From Dastarcus helophoroides (Eukaryota > Arthropoda > Insecta > Coleoptera > Bothrideridae), in contig CM053328.1 in NCBI GenBank assembly GCA_028583605.1, positions 16,943,982 through 17,007,981 on the forward strand: a stretch of 64,000 bases of DNA, written 5' to 3'. The notes under the pieces are model-generated. The model had not been told where the DNA came from. It was given only the letters and a program-made list of their open reading frames with translations, and made no database searches. The position numbers and the translations under genes were made by a program. Shown here piece after piece: positions 1 to 11,639 of this stretch (the stretch's first letter is position 1; each line of letters starts with the position of its first letter).

Positions 1-74
1 TTAGACATAACGGGCAACAAAGATATAGGGTGATAGTTCTTAGCCAGATTCCTCTTTTTCTTTTTAAAGTCAGA

Positions 75-278
75 CTACACCCTAACAGATTTCCAGATGT
101 TAGGGAATTCACCATTGTTGCAAGGAAGTGTGAACAATTTGCTTAAAATAGGAGTCAACTCTGGGGCGCACTTTTTAAGAACAATAGCGGAGATACCATC
201 TAAGTCAGAAGCTTTCGATGTATCGAGCTTGAGGAGAGTTTTCCTGACTGTGCCTTGTCTAAAAACAACTTCAGGCAT
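75..278 (-). pseudogene. LINE reverse transcriptase, N-terminal fragment
   Basis: A 67-codon fragment of the RT 'fingers' region. TSKASDLDGI corresponds to the usual TSKASGPDGI block, and it is followed by a CAPELTPILSKLF stretch. The next conserved block (NYHPISLLPV) continues on the same strand below coordinate 60 in another frame, which shows a frameshift in the lysine-rich run around 45-60. It belongs to the LINE fragment that extends beyond the left edge of the window. Confidence 0.78.
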
Positions 279-652
279 TGAAGTGCCAACATTAAGAAGA
301 ATAGGAGGTTCTGCGTTTCGAGAATCAAGATTAGAATTTTCAGCTAACCTTAAGGCTTGGAAGTAGTCGCAATAGTGTTTTTATCATCCAGTAAAGGTGG
401 AAAATTTAAAGATGCAAAATTCTTTTCAATCGACTTTGAAAATCCCCAAAAGGATCTGGAACCATTCGGACCGATAATAAGCCTGTGGCGCATTTTACGA
501 TCGACATTACTTTTCGCGTAGACAATAACCTGTTTGCAAAAATGTTATGCATCCGCAAAGGAGGTCCGGTACTGGGGGATTACGTCACCAACGACTATAT
601 GCGCGATTTTTGCAGGAGACAGCCCGAGCACATTTCTTGCTGACCCAGGATT

Positions 653-1147
653 TTATTTTTGATAATAGGGAATTGAACATGCCATACTAACCAGGATAAT
701 TTCCGTGATGGATTCGGCGACTGAGGAAGGATTGTCCGAGTTAAGGCAAATTTCTTGCCATGAAAAAGATGCAAAGAAGTATCTTAATTCTTTCCAGTTT
801 GCATATTTAAAGTGCCAAACCCGACGGGGCTGTGTCTGAGAAGGAGATGGTATATGAAGCGAGCGAGACGCTGTTACAAGCTTGTGATCGGAATTGCCAA
901 GTGGTGATGTCACAGTGATTTTATACGAATTTGAAGAATTTGTAAGGAATAGGTCAAGCAGATTAGGTTGACTGGTATCTACATTAGGAATTCTTGTGGG
1001 TTCCTTAATCAATTGCAATAGTCGACAAGTGATTGCGAAAGCCTCAGCCCTTCCCGCGTCGGCAGTTCGGAAAGAAAACCTTAACCAGTGGATGTTGCGT
1101 ATGTTGAAGTCACCGAAAAAGACAACCTCAGTGTTTGGATAATTCAT
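653..1147 (-). pseudogene. LINE endonuclease domain, C-terminal part
   Basis: This 164-codon open stretch carries the second half of an exonuclease-endonuclease-phosphatase fold. It begins near the family motif GDFN, here in the context FFGDFNIRNIHW (about residues 10-21). It has an LLDLFLTN segment mid-way and the catalytic-type GNSDHKLV motif (about residues 84-91). In active LINEs this domain nicks the genomic target to prime reverse transcription. The first half of the domain lies at higher coordinates in other frames, so the reading frame is broken and the apparent start is simply the first Met after the break. Confidence 0.8.
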
Positions 1148-1440
1148 CTGTTGATGATCAAAGGTTACGGAAGGCTAAGAGAAGGGCTGTCTGTATGGGG
1201 CATCGTTTGGAGACCGACAAAGTGAACAAATGAATATTACTCCCGCTTTTGGAACAAATGTTTAACCAAATCACATCATGATCAGCAGATTCCAGTGCTT
1301 CTTCTTGTTGACAAGACAGGTTGCTTCGTGTAAAGGCGCAAATTCTTCTCTAGTGCCGAAACTTTGTGTGCAAGTCGTAATTAGGGCAAAGTAAATGGAC
1401 CGTATTCATGGATGAGGAGACTTGGGCTTCTGTCAGAGAC

Positions 1441-1897
1441 AGAACATGGGTACTTTAATTTTGAAGGTGTTGATGAACCGAGTTTAGATTTGTTACAGAA
1501 CTAAATTTTGAATGAATTATTTAAAAGGGACATTTCCCGTGGTACATTAGAATTTTTCGTCGAAATTAAAAAAGGGGATCTTAGTTTCTAAAATATATTT
1601 TTTTCTAAACTGTCTGAAAATTTTGAATTCAGCAACAAAATTGCTCGAAAGTTTGTGAATAAACTCTCGGTATTTTCTAAACAAATCTGTTTTTTCTAAA
1701 TATTTCATGTTTTTGTTCCATTAGAGTCAAATTTCGAAAGGTTTTCTTATAATGTGGACCTGAAATAGAAATTTAAAATGTAATTATTTTTAAAATTTCC
1801 AATTTTCTCATTTTTCTTTCGACTTTAAGACTTCAAATATCCGCCTTAATGACAAAAATTGAAGAAAACATTTAAAGTAAAAGTAATAACAAAGAAA
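1441..1897. other. AT-rich intergenic DNA, nothing recognisable
   Basis: Low-complexity A/T-rich sequence with scattered short TCGAAA-type motifs like the longer arrays elsewhere in the window. No coding or structural signal was found. Confidence 0.5.
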
Positions 1898-2003
1898 ATA
1901 ATAATTTACATTCGTTGGTCCAAAATTGTAGAAAATATTAAAATTTTGAATGCAAAATTTTAATATTGCCTTCAATTTTGAACCAACGAATGTAAATTAT
2001 TAT
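1898..2003. repeat. Near-perfect 51-bp inverted repeat with 4-nt loop (hairpin MITE-like)
   Basis: The left arm 1898-1948 and right arm 1953-2003 are reverse complements apart from about four mismatches, separated only by AATG. Such a compact foldback is typical of a tiny non-autonomous DNA element or of a long-hairpin RNA source. No clear target-site duplication was seen. Confidence 0.85.
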
Positions 2004-2129
2004 CGACTGAATATGTAAGTTAAAAAAAAAGAGGTCTCTTCGTGAGCAATATTAAAATGAGTAGCTAATACTTACTGGTCACCCCAAAGAGCACAAAATT
2101 GAGGCCTTAGAAATGTTAGCAATCATGTG

Positions 2130-2230
2130 GCCAAATTTCAACTTTGAACAACCGGTACCTCTTAAACCAACAACATATTTATCTCAATCGTCATATTTTA
2201 GTTTCTATTACCCCTTAATAAATCATTCTA
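2130..2230. repeat. Fragment related to the 46-47 kb mariner-type MITE
   Basis: The stretch TTTGAACAACCGGTACCTCTTAAACCA... followed by ATCTCAATCGTCATATTTT closely parallels 46918-46995 (TTTTGAACAGCCTGTATCTCTTAAACCAG... GAGCTCAATCATAATATTTT), the subterminal part of the foldback element at 45990-47043. It is a decayed partial copy. Confidence 0.5.
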
Positions 2231-3100
2231 TAAAATAAATGTTATGGTTAATTTATTCAGTTACGTCGAATATGAATTCATGGTTAAAAAAAAACAGTTT
2301 GTTAATTTGAAAACTGGGGTATCATCTTCAGGATATAAAGTCAAAAGCGCCATCTTAACCAAACTGTATTTAAAAAAAAACAAATTGACAATAAAGAACT
2401 AGATATTTGAAAAATGTCGAAGAGAAATTAGAAGATTATTTGACAACTGGATGAAAAGAACAATTTTTTTGTTTTTCACGAGAAAACGCCAAATTTCCGG
2501 GGGAAACAACACAAACGTTTTGGAAAATCACAATTCGTGGAATTTTCGGTAAAAAAATGTAAACTCGCTAATTCCACATCTCCACTCGATAGGTATGTTT
2601 GTTTTGATCTTGCTTTAAAATTGACATAAGAACGTTGCGCAAACAAAATGTATTTTTATAAAATGAAAACAGTGCATTTCGGCAGGTGCAAAATAAAAGG
2701 CAAACATGTCGTACTTCTGTTTTATTGTTTTTTAAGTGTATAAAAATATTTACCGTTTTGCTTATCGACGTTATCATTTTTCGCTTACAGATAAGACGTG
2801 GGTTATTTAAATGCAGCATAATCAATATTCAGGAATATTTCGTTAATATCCCACCACTTAGACGAGCGTTATCGTTTAAATGTTCACACGCCGTCAAAAC
2901 TATCGGGTTCAGCTTTATTACGAAATATTACAACTTGCAAGAAAATGTTGTCGAAACTTTTTATATATAAAAGCGAATTTGAGAATTCACAATTGTTACA
3001 GTTTAAAATTTATAAAAAGATGAATGAGAGTTGTGACTTAAGTCTAGTTTTGAATGGACTTTGAGTTTGCCCTCATAATGAAAACGAATGTGTTCGTTCT
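2231..3100. other. Non-repetitive intergenic DNA
   Basis: Moderately AT-rich unique-looking sequence. Short open frames exist on both strands (2568-2825 minus, 2686-2970 plus), but they overlap, have no recognisable domain, and look like chance. Confidence 0.4.
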
Positions 3101-3589
3101 AGAAGTGGCGTAGCTATGAGGAGCACTTCGGTGCAAGGGGCCCTCTCAGAGTTTGGTCTTGTTGTTAGACTCAATTTAGGGTCCACGTTTTTTATTTACA
3201 TAAATGTGTCGACAGCAAATTTAGAGTCATGTGCGTAGTTAAGAGAAGGTCTGCGAGCAACAAGAAACTCGAAATTTTTAAGATGTACATAATTGGATTT
3301 GATTCTACAAATAATTAACAAATATTTGTCCAAACATTTTGAAATTTTTTATATTCATTGTAAATATAGTTTAATAGTTATGATTTAATTCTGCACAATT
3401 TGGAAAAAAGTCGTTTGTCATTAAACCTAATAATTTAAGGTATATACTTTTTTGTTAGTAGAAATTTTTAATTATTGCCTACGTAAATGCCCTAAGTAGT
3501 GCATTTAAGCCATGGGAGCATTAGGAGAGGACTTTGGGGCTAAGCTAACACATGATTAGAACTTTACAAGAGATAATTTGATTTAATTC

Positions 3590-6430
3590 TGAATAATTAG
3601 GAGAAAAAGTCATTTTTCAAAAGTTGAAAGTAAAAATTTCTAGAAAAAAAAGGTAATAAATCGACAATTTTGAAAAGAAAATCGAAATTCCCAGAGAAAG
3701 TTGGACATTTCTTAAATCACTAAAAAAACCGAATCCTTCGGAATTCTTAGAAAAAAAATTTTATGAAAAACTTATAAGCTGAAATTTTAAAAAAATTGCA
3801 GAAATCTAAATTTTTATCTCAGAAATAAATCTGAATTTTGACTTTGAAGGTAAAAATGTAATTTAAAAATTGATAATAAAAGTTCGGAATTTTCGAAAGA
3901 AGTCAAACATTTAAAATGATAGGATGAAACTCGAAGAACACAAATTTCGAACGTCGAGTTTTAGCGAAAGAATGTAAAACGTTTTAACTCGGAATTTCGG
4001 AAATTTTAGCAAGCGAAATAAAACTGAAAATTACGAGAAAAAAACAACTAAAACTGTCGAACAATAAATCAAAATCTTTCGAAACGTTCAAAATTTGCAA
4101 CTGAGTCAAAAGATTGGAAAAAAATTGATAAAAATTGAGGGATTTCAATTGTTTTGTCATAATATATTGTCTAAAATTCACAATTGTCTCTTGTCATAAT
4201 AATTTTATGCTAAAAAATTAGGTATTTGGTCGTTGACCATATTGCAGTTCTTTTCCTATCAGATCTTCTTTAAAATTTGATAATGTTCTTTTGAAGAATC
4301 CTGATCAAAATAATTTTGAGCTTAAACTTTAGACATTTGTTAGCTCATCAGTATTTCAATTGCTTTGCCAAAAAACACTTACTTCTCGGAAAATCATAGG
4401 CAAAAAGTTGGGTATTTAGAGGTACATCATTAAAGTGTAAACCATGAAACCTTTAAATTTTTTAAATGGAGAATCTTGTTCAAAATAATTTTGATTCTAA
4501 ACGTGGGGCAATTTAGTAGTTCATTAATATTTCAAATTGTTTAGAGACAAAACATTCGCTTTTTGAAGAATCACATGCAAAATAATATTAGGCTAAAAAT
4601 TTGGATATTGCGTGATTCCCTAGGATTGCTGATGTACTCCTATAAAATCTTTCCTACAGAATTATTTAAATTCAAAATTTTAAAAGGAAAATCGCTACTT
4701 CTTAAAAGTTAAAATTCTAAATTTCAAGTAGAAAATTAAAGCATAATAAACTAAAAGTCATAAATTAAAATTTTGAAGAAAGATGAAAATTTTTGTATGG
4801 AAAGAGTAAATTTTGGAAAATAAGTAAATAAGAGTTTAAAGTCGTAATTTTCGTGAAAATAGCAAAAACTGAAGTTGAAACTTAAAAATTCGAGAAAACA
4901 TCGCATTTAATGCTTGATATTGGAAATTTATTTAAAAAATTCTTGTGTAAACATGAAATTTTACTGAAAAAGGTCGAAATTTTCAACTAAGATTCAAAAT
5001 TTCTAGAAAAAGTTCAAAGGCTACAATTGAAGATGAGAACTTGGAATTATGTGAAAGAAGCTAAAACTTTTAAGACAACTCTGAATTTATAAAAAATGCT
5101 GAGGTAAAATAGAAAATTGCAAGAAACAATTTAGAAACAACTTAATATTTCAAACAGAAATTCGCAGTTTAAAAAAGTGTTCAAGCTAAATCTCTAATAT
5201 TTCAAAAAAGAAAAGTTTACACAAAAAATTTTGCGAAAAGAATAAAAATTTCTGTATTAAAATTAAAATTTATAAAATTATTTTCTAAAAACTTAAGAGC
5301 TGGTGGAAAAGAGGGAAACACTCTGGGTTAAAACCTGCAAAAAGTTTGAGTTTTCAAAAAAAGAACAAACAAAATTATAGAAAAAAAATATTTTAAAAAA
5401 ATATAGAAACCCTAAACTTAATGCTGGCCAAACAATATAATTTAAATGTTACAAAGAAAATCAATTGAAATTTCAAATTTCAGTTGAATGGTAAATTTAA
5501 GAAAGCTGAAAAATAAAGTAAAAACCCCCCTAAAAGGACCATATTTCGAGTATAAGGTCAAAATTTTATAATAAAAGTTAAAATTGCGAATTTAAAGTCG
5601 GAATTTTGGAAAGAAATCAAAATTTCGACAAAAATGTTTAAACCCACAAAAATAGAATGGTTGAAAAAAGCTAATAAACATTTTGAAAAAGAAAACGAAC
5701 TTTTGAGTTTATGTTGATAATTTAAAAGAAAAAGTAAAATAATCAAAAGTGAAAATGTGGAGATTTGGCAAAAAAGCTAACATTTGCCACAATTTTGAAA
5801 GTAATCTCTCGAAAAAGAAAAACTTTTGTGTAAAAAGTCAACATTTTAACGAAAAGGAGGAATTTTGTATTAAATAAAAATATTCACTTAACGAAAAGTG
5901 AAATTTTAGGGACATTTTAGAATGAAACTCAAAAAAAAACTTAAAACTTAAAACGAAAAAAGCTTTGTGTTTTATTGGAAAGTTCAAGTAAACAGTAAAA
6001 ATTAAAGTGTAAACCTGAATTTTGGAAAAAAAACTCAAAATTTCGAAAAGAAAATTAGCATTTTCTGGAAAATCGAAACAAAGTTTCAAGTCAAAAATTA
6101 AGAAATAAAAAAGTACAAATTAAATTATGAAGAAAGGTGAAATTTTGCTATTAGAACCGAAATTTAACTAAATGCCGAGCAAAAAGTCAATATTTTATAA
6201 GATAGATTTGAAAAAGAAATAAAAATTGACTCCAAAGAATTAATTTATTTTGAAAAAAAAAAGTTTCATGTTAATGTCAAAGTTAAAAAAAAGGCTAAAA
6301 ATCTGTAGCAAAAAATTCTCGAATCGTTATTGTCATTTTAAGAAAAAGTAAAAATTGGAAGTAAGCTGGAAATTATGAACAAAAGTTGAAATAATTGAAA
6401 TTAAAAAAAAAAGATAAGCTATGTCAAACA
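3590..6430 (+). repeat. Degenerate AT-rich short-period repeat array (purine-rich on +)
   Basis: About 2.8 kb of loosely repeated units of roughly 20-25 bp of the type AAAAAGTCGAAATTTTGAGA, too diverged for an exact period. The AAA/GTCGAAATTT polarity is constant on this strand. The many short open frames (for example 5558-5746 and 5838-6089 on minus) are Phe/Ser-rich by-products of this composition, not genes. Confidence 0.65.
4175..4660. repeat. Diverged tandem repeat inside the AT-rich block
   Basis: Repeated segments containing ATAATTTTATGCT, AAAATAATTTTGAGCTT, AAAATAATTTTGATTCT and AAAATAATATTAGGCT followed by ...TTGGGTATTTAG-like sequence recur at about 4195, 4307, 4483 and 4580. It differs from the surrounding GTCGAAATTT array. 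The unit is irregular (about 100-190 bp). Confidence 0.4.
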
Positions 6431-6533
6431 AAAGGTATGGTTTCTAGAAAGACTCCCACCTTAGATTTAGGAAAGATTTAAGGAATAGGTGTCCATAAAA
6501 AGTTTCTTGCACAAGGGCCTATTGGCTCCTAGC

Positions 6534-8137
6534 TAAGCCTCTGCCTTCTGGTTTCGAGCAGTAGTGGATGTCGAATTTCGTTAAAGTGGATCCAAAACTA
6601 AACATTTTCAAAGTGTCCTTAGAATGTGCTAAATTGACTAGGAACCAATATAAGAATTTCGTATTTTAATGCTCTTGAGAAAAGGGTCCGAACCAGAGAC
6701 TCTGGTCCACTGTCCGAACCCTAAAATCCTTCTAGTCTCCGCTCAGTGTTTTTAAACGAAACGACCGGAATGCCTTCAGTCTAGTTGCAAACGTTCTTTT
6801 GGTTTTTCCTCGCAACTGCTGTTGCATTTATCTATCTATAAAAGTTTTACCGAACTGCTGAAGAGAAAATTTAAAATTCACAACAAATTTGTGTAATAAC
6901 AACAGATCCGTAGACTATATAAACATATTATCTTATCGAATTCGTCCGAAAAACATCTAAACAAGTTGCATTAATCTTCTAATATTTTTGCGACCGTCCA
7001 CAAATTAACGATCGCAATGTCTGTTTATCAACTCGACAGATTATCGATGTTGTAACAGGTTAGGAACCCAATTCTGGACGATAAACAATAATTAAAAAAT
7101 CCTTGGCCTTGGGCATTGCTATTAAAAATAATTAGAAACTTACGGGGCCCATTATCTGTCCTTATCGAATATTGCCTTTATATTTTTAAAAGCGCATTGT
7201 CCTGAACCAGATAATTCAAATCTTAATTCCTCCTGTTAATTAAATTTAAAAAATCATAATAAAAATCTCATAACAAGCGTTCTAATTAGAAAATTATATA
7301 ACAACGCGCGTTGTAGGATACTTTCACAAACTCGATATATTTCGTGGAATTATTCAAGTAGCAGCGATTTGAAAACATCAGATTGGATTTGGGGAAGTTT
7401 GAGAAAATTAATAGAGATATCAGGTATTTCATTTTGGGAGATTAAAGGGCGAGTTGTTGGAAAGTTGTAAAGCGCTGAAGACAAACTCGAAACTGCTGAG
7501 AACGATTCTAAATTAAGCTCTCTTCAGTTTCAATTTTAATACTAGTCTTATTTCGAAGAGAAGTTTCCCTCTGAGGAAGAAGATTTCGTCAATAATTGTA
7601 GTTTGAAACAGGGGTAAACAGGAGAAAGCATAAGGAAAACTTTTACGATTCGGACGAGGTTCAATAAATTGATGAAATGATTGTTCAATTTTATAGTAAA
7701 AATTATTATTAACGCAGTATCATTAAGAGAAATGAGTGAAAGAAACTTCGTTAGAAGTTTACTTTTAACGAAATATAAATTGAACCTAAGAAAATCGAGA
7801 TTTGGTTTGGATTGTAAGACTGATGCTTGAGTTAAAACAAATTGAGATTATATTTTAAATTCTAATAATTATGATTTAAGGAACATTGAAGATTGAAGTT
7901 TAGTTTGGAACTGACTTTGAGGTTGATGATTGACTTTAAAAAATATTAAAGATTGTAATGAAGGAAAATTGATGCTTAATTTTCAGATCATTAAGGATTT
8001 AGATTGCCATATATCAAGATTTACGTTTAATTTTGATAACATTCTAAATAGAAATTTGAATTTATTAAATCGAGATTTTTCACTATAAGAACGTAAAAGA
8101 TTGAAGTTTAGATTGTGATACGCTGATATTAATGCTT
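6534..8137. other. Unique intergenic DNA, no gene seen
   Basis: AT-rich, mostly non-repetitive. The part around 6950-7340 is somewhat richer in CpG and in TAATTA-like sites. From 7680 to 8130 it becomes an ATTGAAGTTTAGATTG-like loose repeat that resumes at 9800-9930, outside the element at 8147-9794. Confidence 0.4.
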
Positions 8138-8146
8138 GGCTTTAAT

Positions 8147-9794
8147 CATAGGAGTAGGCTAGGATTTCATTCAAGGGTGGGGGGCAGCTATTATTTTGAA
8201 AATTTATGGGCAAAAAAATAAAAACAAAAAATCTTCAGCTGAGTATAGTGTATATTTTTACTGAACTGCGCGAGCTTGGGGGATCTTACTTCCAAATTAT
8301 AGTCTGTTTCGAAAAAGAGGGCATTTTCAGAAAAAGTCAGAAAATTAAATTTGAAATAAAACCTTAACCTTTCAGAATATTTCAAAAAATGCTGGAATTT
8401 CTAAAAAATGCCAAAATTTCCAAAAGTCTTTTGTAAAAAAAGTCACAATTTCCAGAAAAAATCGAATTTGGAGAAAAAACTGAAATAACCAACAATATTT
8501 TTTTCAGAATTTTACTTTATTTAAATTTTACCATAATATAATCGAAAAGCTTTTTTTAAAATATTCTAAAAATATTATTCCCAAAATCATGACATTTTAT
8601 TAATATTTTGTTCCGCTTTTAAAAAAAATAAACGAATTTTGAGAAAAAGTCTAGATCTGGAGGAGTTAGAAATTTCCAGAAACAAAACGTCAAATTTTGG
8701 GGTATGTCCTGTTCCGAAAATAAAACTAATTTGGAGAAACAAGTGAAAATCTTTTTTTTTTTGTGGAACGGACTTGGGCTTGATTATCTTCCAAAATTGA
8801 TATACAAATCTTGTCGCGTGAAACCAAAAAACATTAAAAAATACAACAAAAATTGCTCTAATGCGTTTCGATAGCCAAGCTATTATCTTCAGACAGATAG
8901 TGATATGAGATACTGTAACTCTCCGAAAAAAAGAATATTAAAAAAAATAGCAGAATTTTCGAACAAAGATGAATACCTATTGAGAGAAATTGAAAAAAAA
9001 TGATTTTTGAAAAATAATTTCGAATTTTTGATGATATGAAAACTTTTATGAAAAATTTTAAAAAACAAAGTCAAGATTTCGATAAAAAGACGAATTTCAA
9101 GCAGTCAAAAATATTTAGTACCAAATTTTGAGATAAAATTGAAGATTTCGAAAAAAAAATAAACTCTAAGAAACTAGTCAAAATTTTTGGAAAATTAGTT
9201 TCTATAAAGTTAAAATTTTCAGAAAAATCCAAATGTTAAGAAAAATAAAGGAATTTGGAGAAATAGGTGAAATTTTGAGAAATTGGTTTGAAATATTTAA
9301 GTGAAACTTCAAATTTAAGAGGAACTTCGAAATAAATGGAAATTTCGTAGAGACAGTTAAATTTTGATAAAATGGTTTAGTTTTAAAAGTTTTTGTTTAT
9401 AAAAAAGTCAAATATAAATAAAAAAATCGAAGGTTTCAGATAAAAAGAAACTTGGACGAAAATATTGTAGAAAACTATGGACATTTCGGAAAAAAATCAC
9501 AAAAGCAAAAACAGATTTTGGAAAAAACTTGTAATTTGGAGAAAAAGATCGAAAATTCTGGAAAAGGTTCGACATTTTTATAAAAATTCGAAATGTTCCA
9601 GAGAAAGCCAATATGTGTCATAAATTTAAAGAGATTTTTTTTTTGAAAAATCACATGTCAAAATTTCAAGTAAAGTACAAATTCTGAAGAAAAAATGTAA
9701 ATTTCAATTGAATATAAATTTTCTGCTGCTTTAAGAGCCAACGGGGGGGAGGATGGGCAAGTGCCTTACCCTGCCCTATTCTAGATACGCATAT
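8147..9794. mobile_element. Non-autonomous TIR element with 9-bp target-site duplication and AT-rich interior
   Basis: The 9-bp direct repeat GGCTTTAAT flanks the block at 8138-8146 and 9795-9803. Its left end reads CATAGGAGTAGGCTAGGAT; the reverse complement of the right end reads ATATGCGTATCTAGAATAGG, an imperfect inverted terminus of the GCGTAGCTAGGAT type also seen at 3105. Both ends have G-runs just inside (8177-8186 and 9743-9753). A 9-bp duplication fits Mutator-like elements, while an 8-bp reading would fit hAT; the class is unresolved. There is no transposase. The interior is degenerate GTCAAAATTTTGA repeat plus a Penelope-terminus fragment. Confidence 0.6.
8761..8900 (-). mobile_element. 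Penelope-like element 3'-terminus fragment
   Basis: On minus this reads the same as the 3' end of the Penelope copy at 24668-24808: a CTGAAGATAATAGC-TTGG-CTATCGAAACGC motif (8892-8865), then TTTGTTGTATTTTTT, ACAAGATTTGTATATCAATTTT, GGAAGATAATCAAG and GTCCGTTCCACA. It shares the stem-forming GATAATAGC/GCTATC core and the GAAAC box. It is an isolated end, probably a severely 5'-truncated insertion. Confidence 0.7.
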
Positions 9795-9803
9795 GGCTTT
9801 AAT

Positions 9804-10149
9804 GAATATTAAAAATTGAAATTTATATTCTAAGAAACTAGAAGTTATAAAAACATTGAAGATCGAAATTTAGATTATAATAAATGGAATTAGACTTGAT
9901 TTTAAGAACATTAAGGATTGAAAAGATTATCGTCATGATTTTAATTACATTATACATTTTAATTTCCTTGATTTGCAAGTATCTCTAATTGTTTTTATTT
10001 AAATTTATTTCGACTTTAATTCCAAAATGTAGAATTTCTTCTGGAAATTGCGAGCAAGGTATGTTTTAAAATTAAAAGATTTTATCTGTTTCTTTTTTTA
10101 CATTTTTCGAGATTAAATTCATTTCTGGTTTTCAGTCTATTGGCTTTCC
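9804..10149. other. AT-rich intergenic DNA
   Basis: Continues the loose ATTGAAATTTAGATT repeat seen left of the inserted element, then ordinary AT-rich DNA. No feature. Confidence 0.4.
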
Positions 10150-10640
10150 TTAGATCATAATCAAAATAATCGTGATGGTGGAAAATAGTCAATGTGCAAC
10201 TTTCCTATTATATCCGCGTATGAGGTCCGATCGATTAATTAAATACGAGAATGAATAGAGCACAACACGTTTGCTTTAACGTAGGCAGATTGAGAAAATG
10301 GGACCCCTAATCATTTTCAATAAACAACCGAATGGAAAATGAACGGATTTCGTTTCCGAGTGCATCCCACGATTGAAAACCGCAAAAGTTTCCGCTCCAT
10401 GACTAATTCATGGACGTCTTTGTGATGTTAACATCGAGGGAAATATTCGCGGAAAAGGTCACATTTTTCCACATCATATCCATCATCTTCTGGTTGGACG
10501 TGCGCTATCAAAGAAGATCGGGGATGCTTTCCCCATGGCGCTCGCAAACACGTTCGCACACAAACACACTCGACAAAAACAAATCTTAATCTCCTTTACT
10601 GTCTAAAGAATACTGTAAGTGTCGACGTATTTTATGTATT
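10150..10640. other. CpG-richer unique island, candidate regulatory DNA
   Basis: This block differs from its neighbours: mixed base composition, many CpGs, no repeat structure, no long frame. It holds homeodomain-type CGATTAATTAAAT (about 10228), ATCAAAG and CACACGTTCG-like words. Such islands in an otherwise AT-rich repeat landscape are often conserved non-coding elements. The regulatory role is inference only. Confidence 0.3.
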
Positions 10641-11639
10641 TTCTCGTAGGATCGCCAGGGAGTCGCTTTTTTTCTAAATGTGAGATTTATTTTTGTGGTA
10701 AAAGTTGAGAAAGTTAGTTGAGGAGAGGGAGATGAAGTTTTAAGGATGCGGTCAAGCGGCGATGAATTTATTTAAAAAAAAAGACTAAAACACCGAACTA
10801 AACAATGCGGCTTGTGAATAAGTCTAAGAAGGTGTCACCCCATCGGCAATTAAATAAATAATTGCGCGATGCGTATTTCGCCAGCAGAACTGGCATTTTC
10901 AAGCGTACTAATCTAAAAAGATTAGCAAAAGATGCATCGACGTCATCTGCATTAAGATTCAAATCGATTTGTATCTCAATAGGTGTCATTTAATGAATGG
11001 TAGGCCTTTAAAGAAAGACCTAGGTACCTTTAAAGAAAGGCCTACCTTACTTTTCTTAAAACTACTAAGTAAGCTAAGTTAAAGTAGGATTGAAGCATTA
11101 AACTCGCTCGTGGTAACTCCGGCTTTTTCAGATAAAATTAAACAAATCGTAACACGCCGTAAACTTTGGTGCTCATGTAGCCGATTTTGATTGTTTTAAT
11201 ATACGAAAAAATATTAACGAAGCGTCAAATAATTATGTCAATAACTTTTTATGACAGTTTTGAAAACAATCAGAGGTAATTGCATAGAAACAATATACAA
11301 TAAATGATTAATGTGCCGTAAAATATTTAAAAATAGAGCCAGAGGCATTTAAAATCCTTTGAGGAATTCAGCGTGGAACGCGGACACTGCAGCGAGAGGA
11401 GTTCTCGCGATCATTTTTGATAGTGTCTCTTGATTTAAAAAAGTTTAAATGGTGTTACATCATATGATGGTAAAACTGTCTGTTTTCATCTCCACTTCAT
11501 AGTTGATGTGTTTCAAATGCATAATAGTGTTACCCTTTGCGAGTGGATTGTATTTGAAAAACTGAAGTATCGATTTAAATCTTAATAGAAAAGACGGATC
11601 CGATAGATCTCTGAAAAACCGGATTTTCCATTTTTTGTC
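10641..11639. other. Unique intergenic DNA with a small duplication
   Basis: No gene seen. CCTTTAAAGAAAG occurs twice, at 11005-11017 and 11028-11040 (23-bp spacing), with GGCCTA/TAGGCC flanks that also make it palindromic. Confidence 0.4.

Larger units (their letters stand above)
1..1440 (-). mobile_element. Truncated CR1/Jockey-group non-LTR retrotransposon (LINE) fragment
   Basis: Read on the minus strand, this block has the order of a LINE ORF2: apurinic-type endonuclease (about 1440 to 650), linker (about 650 to 280), then the start of the reverse transcriptase (278 to 1, running off the window edge). Visible endonuclease motifs are AFTRSN and ESADHDVIW (about 1350-1240), the SPND tract (about 1200), GDFN (about 1110) and GNSDHK (about 890). 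RT motifs are LDTSKASDLDGI (about 230) and, one frame away, NYHPISLLPV (about 35-5). The frame breaks several times (near 60, 300-640 and 1150-1200), so it is dead. The clade call rests on remembered motif style and is only moderately certain. Confidence 0.85.
3105..6533. mobile_element. Candidate non-autonomous element with GCGTAGCTA-type ends and AT-rich repeat interior
   Basis: The left end reads AGTGGCGTAGCTATGAGGAGC. The reverse complement of the right end (about 6505-6533) reads AGAGGCTTAGCTAGGAGCC, an imperfect terminal inverted repeat, and both ends are followed inward by a GGGCCC-type G/C-rich tract. Everything between is purine-rich degenerate repeat DNA. A related internal end-like motif (GGGAGCATTAGGAGAG, about 3510) suggests a composite or nested copy. 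No transposase was seen, and I could not confirm a target-site duplication here (compare the copy at 8147-9794). Confidence 0.45.

Noticed and set aside
5558..6089. Phe/Ser-rich frames on minus that look membrane-like
   Set aside because: Products of purine-rich array DNA on +; no start context or domain.
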